Of a stretch of 35,917 nucleotides of DNA, positions 8,790 to 17,212 are shown one piece after another. The position numbers and the translations under genes were made by a program. This DNA is from RYN-428 sp035551995 (GTDB lineage Bacteria > Planctomycetota > Phycisphaerae > Tepidisphaerales > Tepidisphaeraceae). Numbering within the stretch: the first letter of the stretch is position 1; the number at the start of each line of letters is the position of its first letter. The DNA is taken from assembly GCA_035551995.1 (NCBI GenBank), contig DASZME010000026.1, positions 1 through 35,917 on the forward strand, written 5' to 3'. The notes under the pieces are model-generated. The model was not told where the DNA came from and did not search any database. It worked only from the letters and a program-made list of their open reading frames with translations.

Positions 8790-8921
8790 ATTTAGTTTTT
8801 TGTTTCGAGGTCAATTCGACGGCGACGCACGCTTCACGTCTTCAGCGGCGTTACATAGCGCAACGGCTTTAGACTTTGGGCGCCGGTTCGGCCTTGTCCG
8901 ATTTAAAACGCTCGTCGACGC

Positions 8922-8937
8922 GCCCCGCCGGCGGGGC
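8922..8937. repeat. Perfect 16-bp palindrome GCCCCGCCGGCGGGGC between hslV and hslU
   Basis: A fully self-complementary 16-mer lies in the hslV-hslU spacer and is followed by CGCTATTTTAAAC. That tail resembles the CGCTAAAC after the copies at 34197 and (as GGCTAAAC) at 2802. In the minus-strand transcript it would form a strong hairpin between the two cistrons, which could attenuate or stabilise the message. It belongs to the dispersed palindrome family described in the findings. Confidence 0.7.
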
Positions 8938-9026
8938 CGCTATTTTAAACGATAGAAGGCGCTTTGCCCGCATGGATGAATCCACTGGAGGATGCTCGGG
9001 ATCAAACGGCTTTGCGCAAACGATGA

Positions 9027-9566
9027 CTAAACCGTCTCCACCTTGATATTCGTGTTCGTGTAAATGCAGAGCTCTCCCGCGATCTTGAGCGACGCCTCCA
9101 CGATCGCCTTCGCGTCCATATCGGTATGCAGCAGCAGCGCTCGCGCGGCTGACAGGGCATACGGACCGCCGCTGCCGATGCCGATGATGCCGTCGCTGGG
9201 CTCGATGACGTCGCCGGCGCCGCTGACGATCAGGCTCGTTTGACTATCGACCACGGCCAGCATCGCTTCAAGCCTTCGCAAAATGCGATCCGTGCGCCAA
9301 TCTTTTGCAAGTTCGATCACCGCCCGGCGGGTGTTGTCGGGGAACTCGGCCAACTTTTTTTCGAAACGCTCCAGAAGCGCGAAGGCGTCGGCCGCCGAAC
9401 CGGCAAATCCGGTCAACACTTTTCCGGCGCCGATCCGGCGGATTTTAACCGCGTCGTGTTTGGCCACCACGTTTCCCAGCGTCACTTGTCCGTCGCCGCC
9501 AAGGGCGACCTGGCCGTTGCGGCGGACGCTGACAATCGTGGTGGATCTCGCCGGTTGCATCGCCAT
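9027..9566 (-). CDS. hslV: ATP-dependent protease peptidase subunit HslV (ClpQ)
   Basis: This 179-residue protein is the proteasome-like threonine peptidase that pairs with HslU. After an eight-residue leader the mature N-terminus TTIVSVRRNGQVALGGDGQVTLG appears, making Thr9 the catalytic nucleophile after processing; the VVAKHDAVKIRRI stretch supplies the conserved lysine. Many HslV proteins begin almost directly with Met-Thr, so the leader (MAMQPARS) is slightly long. A start at the second ATG would shorten it by two residues. AAGGA lies nine bases before ATG 9566. The gene is divergent from the VWA gene, leaving about 90 bp for both promoters. Its partner hslU follows downstream. Confidence 0.97.
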   Translation of the reverse strand: MAMQPARSTTIVSVRRNGQVALGGDGQVTLGNVVAKHDAVKIRRIGAGKVLTGFAGSAADAFALLERFEKKLAEFPDNTRRAVIELAKDWRTDRILRRLEAMLAVVDSQTSLIVSGAGDVIEPSDGIIGIGSGGPYALSAARALLLHTDMDAKAIVEASLKIAGELCIYTNTNIKVETV

Positions 9567-9658
9567 GAGTTAACATCCTTCAAAGAGTTGCCCCCACTTC
9601 TACACGGATTGCCCGATAGAGTGAAGTGGACGCGCGATCGCAGATCCGAATCCAACCC

Positions 9659-11974
9659 ATGCCCGACGCCTTTCCATTGACCTTTTCATCGCCCCTGTGG
9701 ATGACGATCGCATTGGTCGCCGGCGCCGGCGCCGCCGTCGTCGTTTTTCTGCGACGCCTTGCACTCCCGCCCGGCGGCCTGTGGCTGTGCGGAGCGGGCA
9801 TGGCGCTGCTCTGCGCCGCCGCCGGCCGGCCGATGCTTCTCAGGCCGGCGCCGCGCGAGGCGGCGGTCATGGTCGATCTTTCCCCCAGCACCCGAACCGC
9901 CGACTATCGCACCCGCGCTCGACTTCATAAACGCATCGAATCCCTGCTCGGAAAGACGCCTTATCGCATCTACTATTTCGCGTCGCGCGTCACATCCGAG
10001 GCGCCGGGCGGGGACGTGTTGGGAGACCTGCCGGCGGAAGAAACTATTTTTCGCCCCCCCGCCGGGGCGGCCGGCGTGGTGCTGTTCAGCGACGGCCGAT
10101 TCGACTTGCCCGCCATCGCCCCGCCGACCTATGTCGTGCTTGACGCCAACCTGGAATCGCCCATCGACGCCGCCGTTACGTCGCTGGAGATACGCGGCAA
10201 GGAACTGGCGGCAAGCGTGACCAACACCGGAAATCCGCGCCGACTGGTTTTTGGCGGCACGCTCGATTCGTCGCCGGCCACGGCGCCGAGCGGATCGTAT
10301 GTGCTGACTCGGCCGATCGACCCGCGCGCGTCGATCGTCTCAACCCGCCTTGGGCCGCAAGACGCGTGGCCGGAGAATGATCAACTCGTCGCGCGGCCTC
10401 CGCCGGCCGAGAAGAACGAACGATGGTGGGTCGGACCCTCCGCGCCGCCCGGCGACTGGCGGCAAGTGTCCGCGGGGCAGTTGCCGGCCGACGCGGCGGG
10501 TTATCTGGCGCCTTCGGTCATCGTGCTTGAAAACGTCGCCGCCGCCGATCTCACTTCGCTGCAACAGCAACGATTACAACAATACGTGCGCGACCTTGGC
10601 GGCGGCCTGGTGATCCTCGGCGGCGACCGGGCTTTTGCCGCGGGCGCGTATCCGGGGAGCGTGCTGGAAACGCTTTCGCCGCTGGCTTCCACGCCTCCGT
10701 GGCCGACGACGCATTGGATTCTTCTTGCCGACGGCAGCGGATCGATGGCGGGAATGCAGGATGGGTTTTCGCTGTGGCATCGTGCGGCCGACGCGATCGT
10801 GAAGCTGATCGCGCGCCTTCCGCCGGACGATGTGTTGAGCGTGGGGAGTTTTTCCGATTCGCTCGCGTGGTGGTCGACGGGGAAGAGCGTGCGACAAACC
10901 GCCGCGATGCAGCTTCCGCCCCCCGGCGTCGGGCCGCACGGGCCGACGAATCTGGAAGAGACGCTGCTGGAGATCGCCCGAACCAGCGACGCCGATCTTC
11001 CAAAGCAACTGCTGCTTCTGACGGACGCCGATGCGCGGATCAACGATCCGGTCGGGCTCGAAGCGGCCCTGAAGGCAAAAAAAATTCGGCTGCATCTGCT
11101 GGCCATCGCGGACGGCAGCGCCGTGCCGATCCTCCGCCCGATCATCCGCGACACCGGCGGCACGCTCGTCAAGCAATTCGATCCCGCGAAATGGACGCAA
11201 GCGGTCCAGACGCTCATGCGGGCCGGCGCCCCCAAGTTGCTGGTCGTCGCGCCGTTGCCGCTCCATTACGCCGCTGATTTATCGACGTTGCCCGCGCGCG
11301 ACCCGGCGCCATGGAACCGGACCTGGCTGAAACAATCGGCGGCGCTTTTGGCCGCCGGGAACGACGCGGGCAAGCAGGTCGCCGCGGGCGCCGGGTGGAA
11401 CGTGGGCGAAGGGCGCGTGTTCGCCTTTGGATTCGACCCCGGCGCCGAGGCGGCCGAAGTGATCGCCAGCGCCGCCGCCCGCCCGCCGCGCGATCCGCGT
11501 TATCGGGTGACGTGGGACTGCGGTTCCCGCTTGCGCGTCGCGGTCGATGCGACCGACGACGGCGGGTATCTCAACGGGAAAACGGTCCGGCTGGATTTAT
11601 CCGCCGACGCCGACGCATCGGGCGGGTTGACGTCTGGCTCTATCCCGCAAGTCGGTCCCGGTCGCTATGAATTGACCGCGTCGGCGCCGCGTTCGCCGGT
11701 CTTTGCGTCCGTTCAAGTGAATGGCCGCCTGGTCGATCGAATCGCGATCGCCGGCAGGTACGCGCCGGAGTTCGACGCGATCGGAAACGATCATGACGCG
11801 ATGAACCGACTGGCCCGCCGAACCGGCGGACAAGTCATTCCGCCGCGCCAGACCTGGGCGATCGATTTTCGCTGGCCCCGGCGCGAACTGCCGCTTGGCT
11901 CTCCGCTCGCGACGTGCGGCGCGTTGCTCATCATGGCGGGACTGATTTGGTGGAAGCTGGTTTGGGCGATGTAG
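9659..11974 (+). CDS. Membrane-anchored VWA protein with embedded glutamine-amidotransferase-like segment
   Basis: ATG 9659 gives 771 residues; GTG 9626 would add 11. Two membrane segments lie near the N-terminus (about 13-32 and 39-58) and one at the C-terminus (about 745-768), so the body is held at the membrane. After the first pair comes a VWA-like strand with a degenerate motif (VMVDLSPSTRT). Residues about 300-340 (YVRDLGGGLVILGGDRAFAAGAYPGSVLETL) are typical of the GATase1-like domain in planctomycete VWA proteins; no catalytic Cys is evident. A proper VWA domain follows with the metal-binding MIDAS motif DGSGS at 358-362. Related families are BatA/BatB-like stress proteins, but no MoxR ATPase or DUF58 gene is adjacent. 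Its role is probably metal-dependent protein binding; the pathway is unknown. Confidence 0.85.
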   Translation: MPDAFPLTFSSPLWMTIALVAGAGAAVVVFLRRLALPPGGLWLCGAGMALLCAAAGRPMLLRPAPREAAVMVDLSPSTRTADYRTRARLHKRIESLLGKTPYRIYYFASRVTSEAPGGDVLGDLPAEETIFRPPAGAAGVVLFSDGRFDLPAIAPPTYVVLDANLESPIDAAVTSLEIRGKELAASVTNTGNPRRLVFGGTLDSSPATAPSGSYVLTRPIDPRASIVSTRLGPQDAWPENDQLVARPPPAEKNERWWVGPSAPPGDWRQVSAGQLPADAAGYLAPSVIVLENVAAADLTSLQQQRLQQYVRDLGGGLVILGGDRAFAAGAYPGSVLETLSPLASTPPWPTTHWILLADGSGSMAGMQDGFSLWHRAADAIVKLIARLPPDDVLSVGSFSDSLAWWSTGKSVRQTAAMQLPPPGVGPHGPTNLEETLLEIARTSDADLPKQLLLLTDADARINDPVGLEAALKAKKIRLHLLAIADGSAVPILRPIIRDTGGTLVKQFDPAKWTQAVQTLMRAGAPKLLVVAPLPLHYAADLSTLPARDPAPWNRTWLKQSAALLAAGNDAGKQVAAGAGWNVGEGRVFAFGFDPGAEAAEVIASAAARPPRDPRYRVTWDCGSRLRVAVDATDDGGYLNGKTVRLDLSADADASGGLTSGSIPQVGPGRYELTASAPRSPVFASVQVNGRLVDRIAIAGRYAPEFDAIGNDHDAMNRLARRTGGQVIPPRQTWAIDFRWPRRELPLGSPLATCGALLIMAGLIWWKLVWAM

Positions 11975-12021
11975 TGCAAGTGAGACCGTTTTTTGCGGGG
12001 TGGCGTGGCCACTTTCGTACT

Positions 12022-14019
12022 CTAAAATCCCGTTCGCTTAAATTGTTTTTCCAAATCGCGAAGGGAAAGCCGAAGCGTCGTGGGCCTTCCGTGGGGGCAG
12101 TTGCTTGAGCGATCGATCAATTCCCGCCGGGCCAGCAGCGCTTCGATTTCCTGGCTGGTCAGCGGATCGCCCGCCTTCACCGCCGCCTTGCAGGCCATCA
12201 TATCCAGCACGTCATGGAGCACTTCCTCCTCGTGCAAGTCGAGCAATTCCTGCTCGCCGCGCTCAAGTAATTCGCGGACAAAATTTCCCGGCTCCAGCTT
12301 CTCGAGAAACGACGGAAACGCGTGAACCGCCACGCTCGTCGGGCCAAACGCCGATACCTCGATTCCGATCTTCACCAACAGCGGCTGAATCTGTTCCAGC
12401 AGTTCAAGCTGGGTCGTCGATACATCGACAACCTCCGGAATCAACAGCCGCTGCGCCTCCAACGGCCCCCGGCTCACGCGCGCCAGCAACTCCTCATACA
12501 TGATCCGCTCATGCAACGCGTGCTGATCGATGATCACCAATCCATCGTCGCTCTGCGCGACCAGGTAACTGTTGTGCAATTGAATCGCCGGATTCGCCGT
12601 CGGAGCGATCCGCGCTCTGATCGGCGCCGTGGGCGTTTGCGGAGCGCGCGCGGCTGATTCGCCCGGCGGATGCGGCTCGATGAATTCGGCGGACACATCG
12701 GAACTTAAACCGGCATTCGTGCCTCCGTCATCCGGACCCAATTGCGTGTGCTGAAAGGTCGAAAGACGACGCTCGCCGGCCGGCGATGACACATCGCCAA
12801 AATTCCGGTCCGGGCCAACCGTCCCGCCGCTTCCCATGGTGGGAAGAATCGACGGCTGGTTGTCCGCGGCGCCGTCGGGCATCGGCAATCGCGGTTGGGC
12901 AACGGCGGGGTTCATCTCCTGCGGCGAAAATCCCTCCTTGAAAAAAGCGGCAAGCTTTTCCCGAAGGTCTTCCCGCGGCGCCGGGCCGGCGGCGGCGCCG
13001 GTGGGCGTGGCGATCGGCGTCAGGTCGCTGGCCTGAAGTTTTTCGCGCACCGCCGAATGCACAAGGCCATGAATTCTTCCGCTGTCTTTGAATCGCACTT
13101 CGATCTTCGTCGGATGCACGTTGACATCCACGTCCTGCGGAGGAACTCGCAGCAGCAAAACGCCCGCCGGGTGACGGCCAGGCTCGCTGAGCCCGCGATA
13201 CGCCTCGCGCAGTGCGTGTTGAATGAAGCGGTCGCGGATATGACGGCCGTTGAGATAGAAAAACTGGTACTTGGCGCTGGGCCGGCAAAGCTCTGGCATG
13301 CCGACGATACCACTCAATCGCAATTCCGCGTCCTGAACGTCGATGCCCAGGGCCGACTCGCGATATTCTTTTGGCCACGCCTCGAGCAGCCGCGACTGCG
13401 CCGACGTCATCGGCAGGTCCATCGCCGGGCGGTTATTGTGCGACAGCGTGAACGTCACCTGGGGGTGCGGCAACGCCAGGCGAAGCAGCATTTCGGAGAT
13501 GTGGCCGAATTCGGCCGGTGATCCTTTGATAAACTTGCGGCGGGCGGGCGTATTAAAAAAAAGATTCCGGACTTCGACGGTGCTCCCGAGATTTCCCGCC
13601 GCCGCCTGCGGATCGCCGATTACGCCGCCGCGATTATGAACTTCATAGGCGGCTTCATTGTCGGCGGTGCGGGAAAGAATCCGCGCTTGAGAGACGGCGC
13701 CGATGCTGGCCAGCGCCTCGCCGCGGAATCCCATCGTCGCGATTTGAAAAAGATCGTCGTCGCAGGAAAGTTTGCTGGTGGCATGGGAAGCGAAGGCAAG
13801 CGGCAACTGCTCCGGCGGGATTCCCGCGCCGTTGTCGATGACGCGAATAAGCGCCCGGCCGCCGTCTTCAATCTCAACCGCGATTCGAGTCGCCCCCGCG
13901 TCGATGGCGTTCTCGACCAATTCCTTCACCACCGCCGCCGGCCGCTCGATCACCTCGCCCGCGGCGATACGATTGACGAGCGACGGCGAAAGCTGCTGAA
14001 TCGGACGAAAGGTGCTCAC
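12022..14019 (-). CDS. mutL: DNA mismatch repair protein MutL (endonuclease type)
   Basis: This protein couples MutS mismatch recognition to strand incision. The N-terminal GHKL ATPase is clear: LVNRIAAGEVIERPAAVVKELVENAIDAGA, then DNGAGI and GFRGEALASI. A long, proline-rich linker (roughly 330-460) leads to the C-terminal domain with DQHALHERIMYEE (Asp498, Glu504, Glu509 in this numbering), ACKAAVKAGD and CPHGRPT, the metal-binding motifs of nicking MutL proteins in bacteria without MutH. GTG 14019 gives 665 residues and places the family start VSTFRPIQQLSP correctly. ATG 14049 would add ten residues but lies upstream of a good -10 box. The gene converges on the VWA gene with only 47 bp between them. 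No mutS is in the window. Confidence 0.97.
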   Translation of the reverse strand: MSTFRPIQQLSPSLVNRIAAGEVIERPAAVVKELVENAIDAGATRIAVEIEDGGRALIRVIDNGAGIPPEQLPLAFASHATSKLSCDDDLFQIATMGFRGEALASIGAVSQARILSRTADNEAAYEVHNRGGVIGDPQAAAGNLGSTVEVRNLFFNTPARRKFIKGSPAEFGHISEMLLRLALPHPQVTFTLSHNNRPAMDLPMTSAQSRLLEAWPKEYRESALGIDVQDAELRLSGIVGMPELCRPSAKYQFFYLNGRHIRDRFIQHALREAYRGLSEPGRHPAGVLLLRVPPQDVDVNVHPTKIEVRFKDSGRIHGLVHSAVREKLQASDLTPIATPTGAAAGPAPREDLREKLAAFFKEGFSPQEMNPAVAQPRLPMPDGAADNQPSILPTMGSGGTVGPDRNFGDVSSPAGERRLSTFQHTQLGPDDGGTNAGLSSDVSAEFIEPHPPGESAARAPQTPTAPIRARIAPTANPAIQLHNSYLVAQSDDGLVIIDQHALHERIMYEELLARVSRGPLEAQRLLIPEVVDVSTTQLELLEQIQPLLVKIGIEVSAFGPTSVAVHAFPSFLEKLEPGNFVRELLERGEQELLDLHEEEVLHDVLDMMACKAAVKAGDPLTSQEIEALLARRELIDRSSNCPHGRPTTLRLSLRDLEKQFKRTGF

Positions 14020-14026
14020 AAGCGCG

Positions 14027-14032
14027 ATTATA
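14027..14032 (-). promoter_or_regulatory. Consensus -10 box (TATAAT) directly before mutL
   Basis: On the minus strand TATAAT ends seven bases before GTG 14019, so transcription would begin at about the start codon. This suggests a leaderless mutL message and argues against the ATG at 14049. The -35 region is weak (CTGGCC about 17 bases further upstream). Confidence 0.4.
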
Positions 14033-14375
14033 GGGCAAATGAAAGGCACGGCCAGTCACATGTCCTCGAGCCGTTCTCGGTAAATAAATAAACGAATGCC
14101 GCTCGACCAAAGAACCGGATCACGGCTTCAACCGCCACCAGTGGCGCCGGTCGCGATAAACTCGACGGGCGGGCACTGAGCAGATTACAAAAATCGCTTC
14201 TCGGCTCCGGCAACCACCTCGGCGGAGGCCGAAGTGGATCGAGATCAATCCGCGCATCATCACGTTGGTGTCGATCGCGCGACATTCCAATCAAAATAAG
14301 CTTTGCTCCCCGGGACGGCTTGCGGTACAATTTTTTGCTTCCGGAAATTCGCATCGTCTCAACAGGGAAATAGAA
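14033..14375. other. Divergent spacer between mutL and the transglutaminase-like gene
   Basis: This stretch of about 340 bp has no supported gene. It must hold promoters in both directions. At 14080-14107 it carries GTAAATAAATAAACGA followed by ATGCCGCTCGAC, which resembles the segment at 3849-3871 (GTAAATAAACGA, then GTGGCGGTCGA). I see no tRNA, riboswitch or strong terminator in it. Confidence 0.5.
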
Positions 14376-16277
14376 ATGAAAGCGGCACTGCAAAAAATTG
14401 GCGTCGCCATCCTTCTTCCCGCGATCTTCACGAGCGTGGCGTCATCGGCCGTGGCGCCCAAGCCGCCGGACAATCAGGCCGCCGTCGCGCCGGCGGCGCC
14501 GCTGGCTCGATTCGTCAAGACGCGCGTTCATCAGATTCTTGCCGACGCCGAGGAGCGGGGCGATTTAGACGTCGCCGCCAAATCCGCCGCCGAGCTGTTT
14601 GACCAGGTGACGGCGTACGCCCGGGATTCGGACGTCGATTCGATCCGCGAAGCCGACTATGCCGTTCGACTGATCGGGCTGGTGGGAGCGCTTTCCTCCG
14701 ACGAGCAAAAGCAGGAGCTGCGCTATTTGCGGACCAACGACGAGCTGGCGAGGGCGGTCGCTTTCCTGATCAAGCCGGGGCAGCAACAACCGGCGGAAGT
14801 GTATGCGGTGCTGAAGAAACTACGGGAAAAGAACGCCAAGCAGATCGATAAATATCCGAATCTTGCCGCCGCCATTTCCGTGGTTCATGCCCGGCGCTTC
14901 GAGCGGCATATCAACGAAAACAAGGCCAGCGCGCCCGATCCGACGGAGATCTTCGACTATTACGTGAAAAACGAAAGCCGAATGTTTTTCGGCGTGAAGG
15001 CGATGCCCGCCGAGCTTCTCGTGTGGGTGGTGGATACCACCGCCAGCGTGGAGGAGATGAACTGGGCCCTGGACAAATACGGCGGCGACAAGCGCGTCGG
15101 CGCCCGCTTCTTCGACATCAAATACGACTACGACAATTTCAAAAACGGAACGCCTAAGAAAATCACCTCCGCCGGTTTCACGCTGCAAAACATTTTCAAG
15201 TACGGCGGCGTTTGCGCCGATCAGGCGTATTTCGCGATGGAAGTCGGCAAAGCGATCGGGGTTCCGACGGCGTACGACGTCGGCTCTTCCGCCGAGACCG
15301 GGCACGCCTGGGTCGGCTTTTTGCAAGCCGACGCCGGCAAGGGATGGTGGAATTTCGACATCGGCCGGTACAGCGCCTATAAGGGCGTGCGCGGCACCGT
15401 TCACGACCCGCAATCGCGCGAGGGCATTCCCGACAGCCAGGTTTCGGTTCTGGCCGAGTTGATCGGCACGCGGTCGGCGGATCGTCAGGCTGGCGTGGCG
15501 CTGACGGACGCCGCCGTCCGTCTCATTTCGCTGGAGAAAGAAGGCCAGAAGTTTCAAGCCGTTCCATTCCCGCAGGAGACGCGCGTCACGGCGATTCTCG
15601 CCACGCCGCGCAAAGGGAGCGCCGCGGATTCTCTATCGCTGATCGAGTTGGCGCTCAAGCAAAACGCCGGTTATCCCCCGGCCTGGTTCGCGGTGCGCGA
15701 CCTGGCGAAAGACGGAAAGCTGACGATCAAGGACAAACGACACTGGGCTGATTTGCTGCAGCGTCTGGGCGGGCCGAAATATCCGGATTTTACGCTTTCG
15801 ATCCTGGCGCCGATGATCGAAACCGTCAGCGATTTCAAGGAACAAAACGCGCTGTGGAACGCGACGTTTACCTTGTTTCAAAAGCGATTTGATCTGGCGG
15901 CGTCGATCCGCATGTCACAGGCGGCGAATTTTGAAACTCAAAAAGACACCACCAGCGCCGGCGGCTGCTATATGGACGTGATCGATCGGTATTCCAACGC
16001 CGGCCCGTTTGTCATCGACGCGCTGAAAAAAGCCGAGGCGCTGCTGAAAGAGACGGGCAAGGGGGACAAGGTCGTCACGTTGTACGAACAAACCTGGTCG
16101 AAGATCACCCCTCCGCGCGAGATGAACGCCGCCGCCACCGCTCAGTCGAATTGGTATCGCGTTGGGACGCTGTATGCGAAGAAACTGCAGGAGGCCGGGG
16201 ACGCCGAGAAATCGAAAAGCGTTTTGGAGGAGCTGAAGAATCCCGGCGCCCAAACGAAGAAGAAACAATCGGCATAG
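14376..16277 (+). CDS. Secreted transglutaminase-like domain protein
   Basis: ATG 14376, with GGGAA eight bases upstream, opens a signal peptide (hydrophobic IGVAILLPAIFTSVASSAVA), giving 633 residues. The middle holds a transglutaminase/cysteine-protease-like core: Cys280 in YGGVCADQA, His310 in GHAWVGFL and Asp328 in WWNFDIGRY, in the order and spacing of that superfamily's catalytic triad. The region before it (about 60-250) and after it (about 400-633) is helical and TPR-like. Such domains act as proteases, amidases or cross-linking enzymes on the cell surface; the exact reaction cannot be read here. The next gene, 163 bp downstream, also encodes a secreted protein, so the two could be co-transcribed. 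Codon use is normal for the window. Confidence 0.78.
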   Translation: MKAALQKIGVAILLPAIFTSVASSAVAPKPPDNQAAVAPAAPLARFVKTRVHQILADAEERGDLDVAAKSAAELFDQVTAYARDSDVDSIREADYAVRLIGLVGALSSDEQKQELRYLRTNDELARAVAFLIKPGQQQPAEVYAVLKKLREKNAKQIDKYPNLAAAISVVHARRFERHINENKASAPDPTEIFDYYVKNESRMFFGVKAMPAELLVWVVDTTASVEEMNWALDKYGGDKRVGARFFDIKYDYDNFKNGTPKKITSAGFTLQNIFKYGGVCADQAYFAMEVGKAIGVPTAYDVGSSAETGHAWVGFLQADAGKGWWNFDIGRYSAYKGVRGTVHDPQSREGIPDSQVSVLAELIGTRSADRQAGVALTDAAVRLISLEKEGQKFQAVPFPQETRVTAILATPRKGSAADSLSLIELALKQNAGYPPAWFAVRDLAKDGKLTIKDKRHWADLLQRLGGPKYPDFTLSILAPMIETVSDFKEQNALWNATFTLFQKRFDLAASIRMSQAANFETQKDTTSAGGCYMDVIDRYSNAGPFVIDALKKAEALLKETGKGDKVVTLYEQTWSKITPPREMNAAATAQSNWYRVGTLYAKKLQEAGDAEKSKSVLEELKNPGAQTKKKQSA

Positions 16278-16439
16278 GCTTAGACGTTGGTGATGACCCG
16301 GCCGCTGGGGATCGTGAAATCAATCGCATCGGCGCCGATCGGCGTAGACCTCGGGTCTCTGACGGGGGGTCTAGAACTAAATTTAAGTCAACGTCGTCGG
16401 ACGCGGCGACTAATCTTTAATTCACGGGAGACGCGCCGC

Positions 16440-17117
16440 ATGAAAAATAAAACGCCATGGTTTGTGTTGTTGTTGATGGTTGCCCTTTCCGCGGGTTCGG
16501 GCATCGCGGCCGATGAAACGGCCAAATCGGCCGATGCGCCTGCGAAGGCCGATGATCTAAAGAAAGTCGCGGCGTCGCTGGATGGGTATCGCTTTGCTTT
16601 CCCATGCAAGGGAACGATGCCGGAAAATCCAAAGCCGGGCGCGGATTGTGATTCGGCGCTGGTAAAGGGCGATCCGAAGAAGACGGATAATTTCACCGCC
16701 GAGAAGAAATTCGGCGGCGTTAAAGGAAAGCGTTATCTGGTTACGCTGCGCTTTCGCGGCGTCGTGGAGCCGATGATGTACAAAAACGGAAAGATGGACG
16801 GCGACCTCTTTTACATCGGCGGCGAGCCAAACAACGCCACCTACAATATCTATAAAATCGCCGTCTCGTCGCCCGAATCGCACTACTATCTGAACCGACA
16901 GGACAAGGTCGGCCACCGCATTTTCAAAATAGACTATACAAAAACGATCGAAATCGAGGGCGAGGCGATCGTCACTTTCTCCGGCGACGGGCAAAACGGG
17001 CGGCTGATCTCCAATTTCTCGAAACTCGTCGTGCCCGACGTTTCGCCTGATATTAAGCAGCCTTTCAATGGCCAGTTCGTTCAGGTCGATGTCGTGGACG
17101 TGGCCGAGGCAAAATAG
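16440..17117 (+). CDS. Secreted protein of unknown function
   Basis: I do not recognise this 225-residue family. ATG 16440 follows GGGAG by nine bases and opens a clear signal peptide (FVLLLMVALSAGSGIA, cut after AADE-like residues near 24). The mature part begins with a short Ala/Lys/Asp-rich linker. It then looks all-beta (YLVTLRFRGVVEPMMY, TIEIEGEAIVTFSGDGQNGRLISNFSKLVV), like a carbohydrate-binding or lectin-type sandwich. Two cysteines (FPCKG, GADCDSALV) may form a disulfide bond. It follows the transglutaminase-like gene on the same strand. A role in the periplasm or outside the cell is likely; nothing more specific can be supported. Confidence 0.7.
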   Translation: MKNKTPWFVLLLMVALSAGSGIAADETAKSADAPAKADDLKKVAASLDGYRFAFPCKGTMPENPKPGADCDSALVKGDPKKTDNFTAEKKFGGVKGKRYLVTLRFRGVVEPMMYKNGKMDGDLFYIGGEPNNATYNIYKIAVSSPESHYYLNRQDKVGHRIFKIDYTKTIEIEGEAIVTFSGDGQNGRLISNFSKLVVPDVSPDIKQPFNGQFVQVDVVDVAEAK

Positions 17118-17212
17118 TCGATCCATCCGAGCGGCGGCGCCGGCGACGCCCGCAGAGGGCCGCGATCGGGGGAAGAGGTTCTGGTACTTGTTTTGCGTAG
17201 AGTTTGCTTCGC

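Noticed and set aside
14050..14375. Search for a tRNA or small RNA in the mutL divergent spacer
   Set aside because: No cloverleaf, T-loop or strong hairpin with a U-tract was seen.
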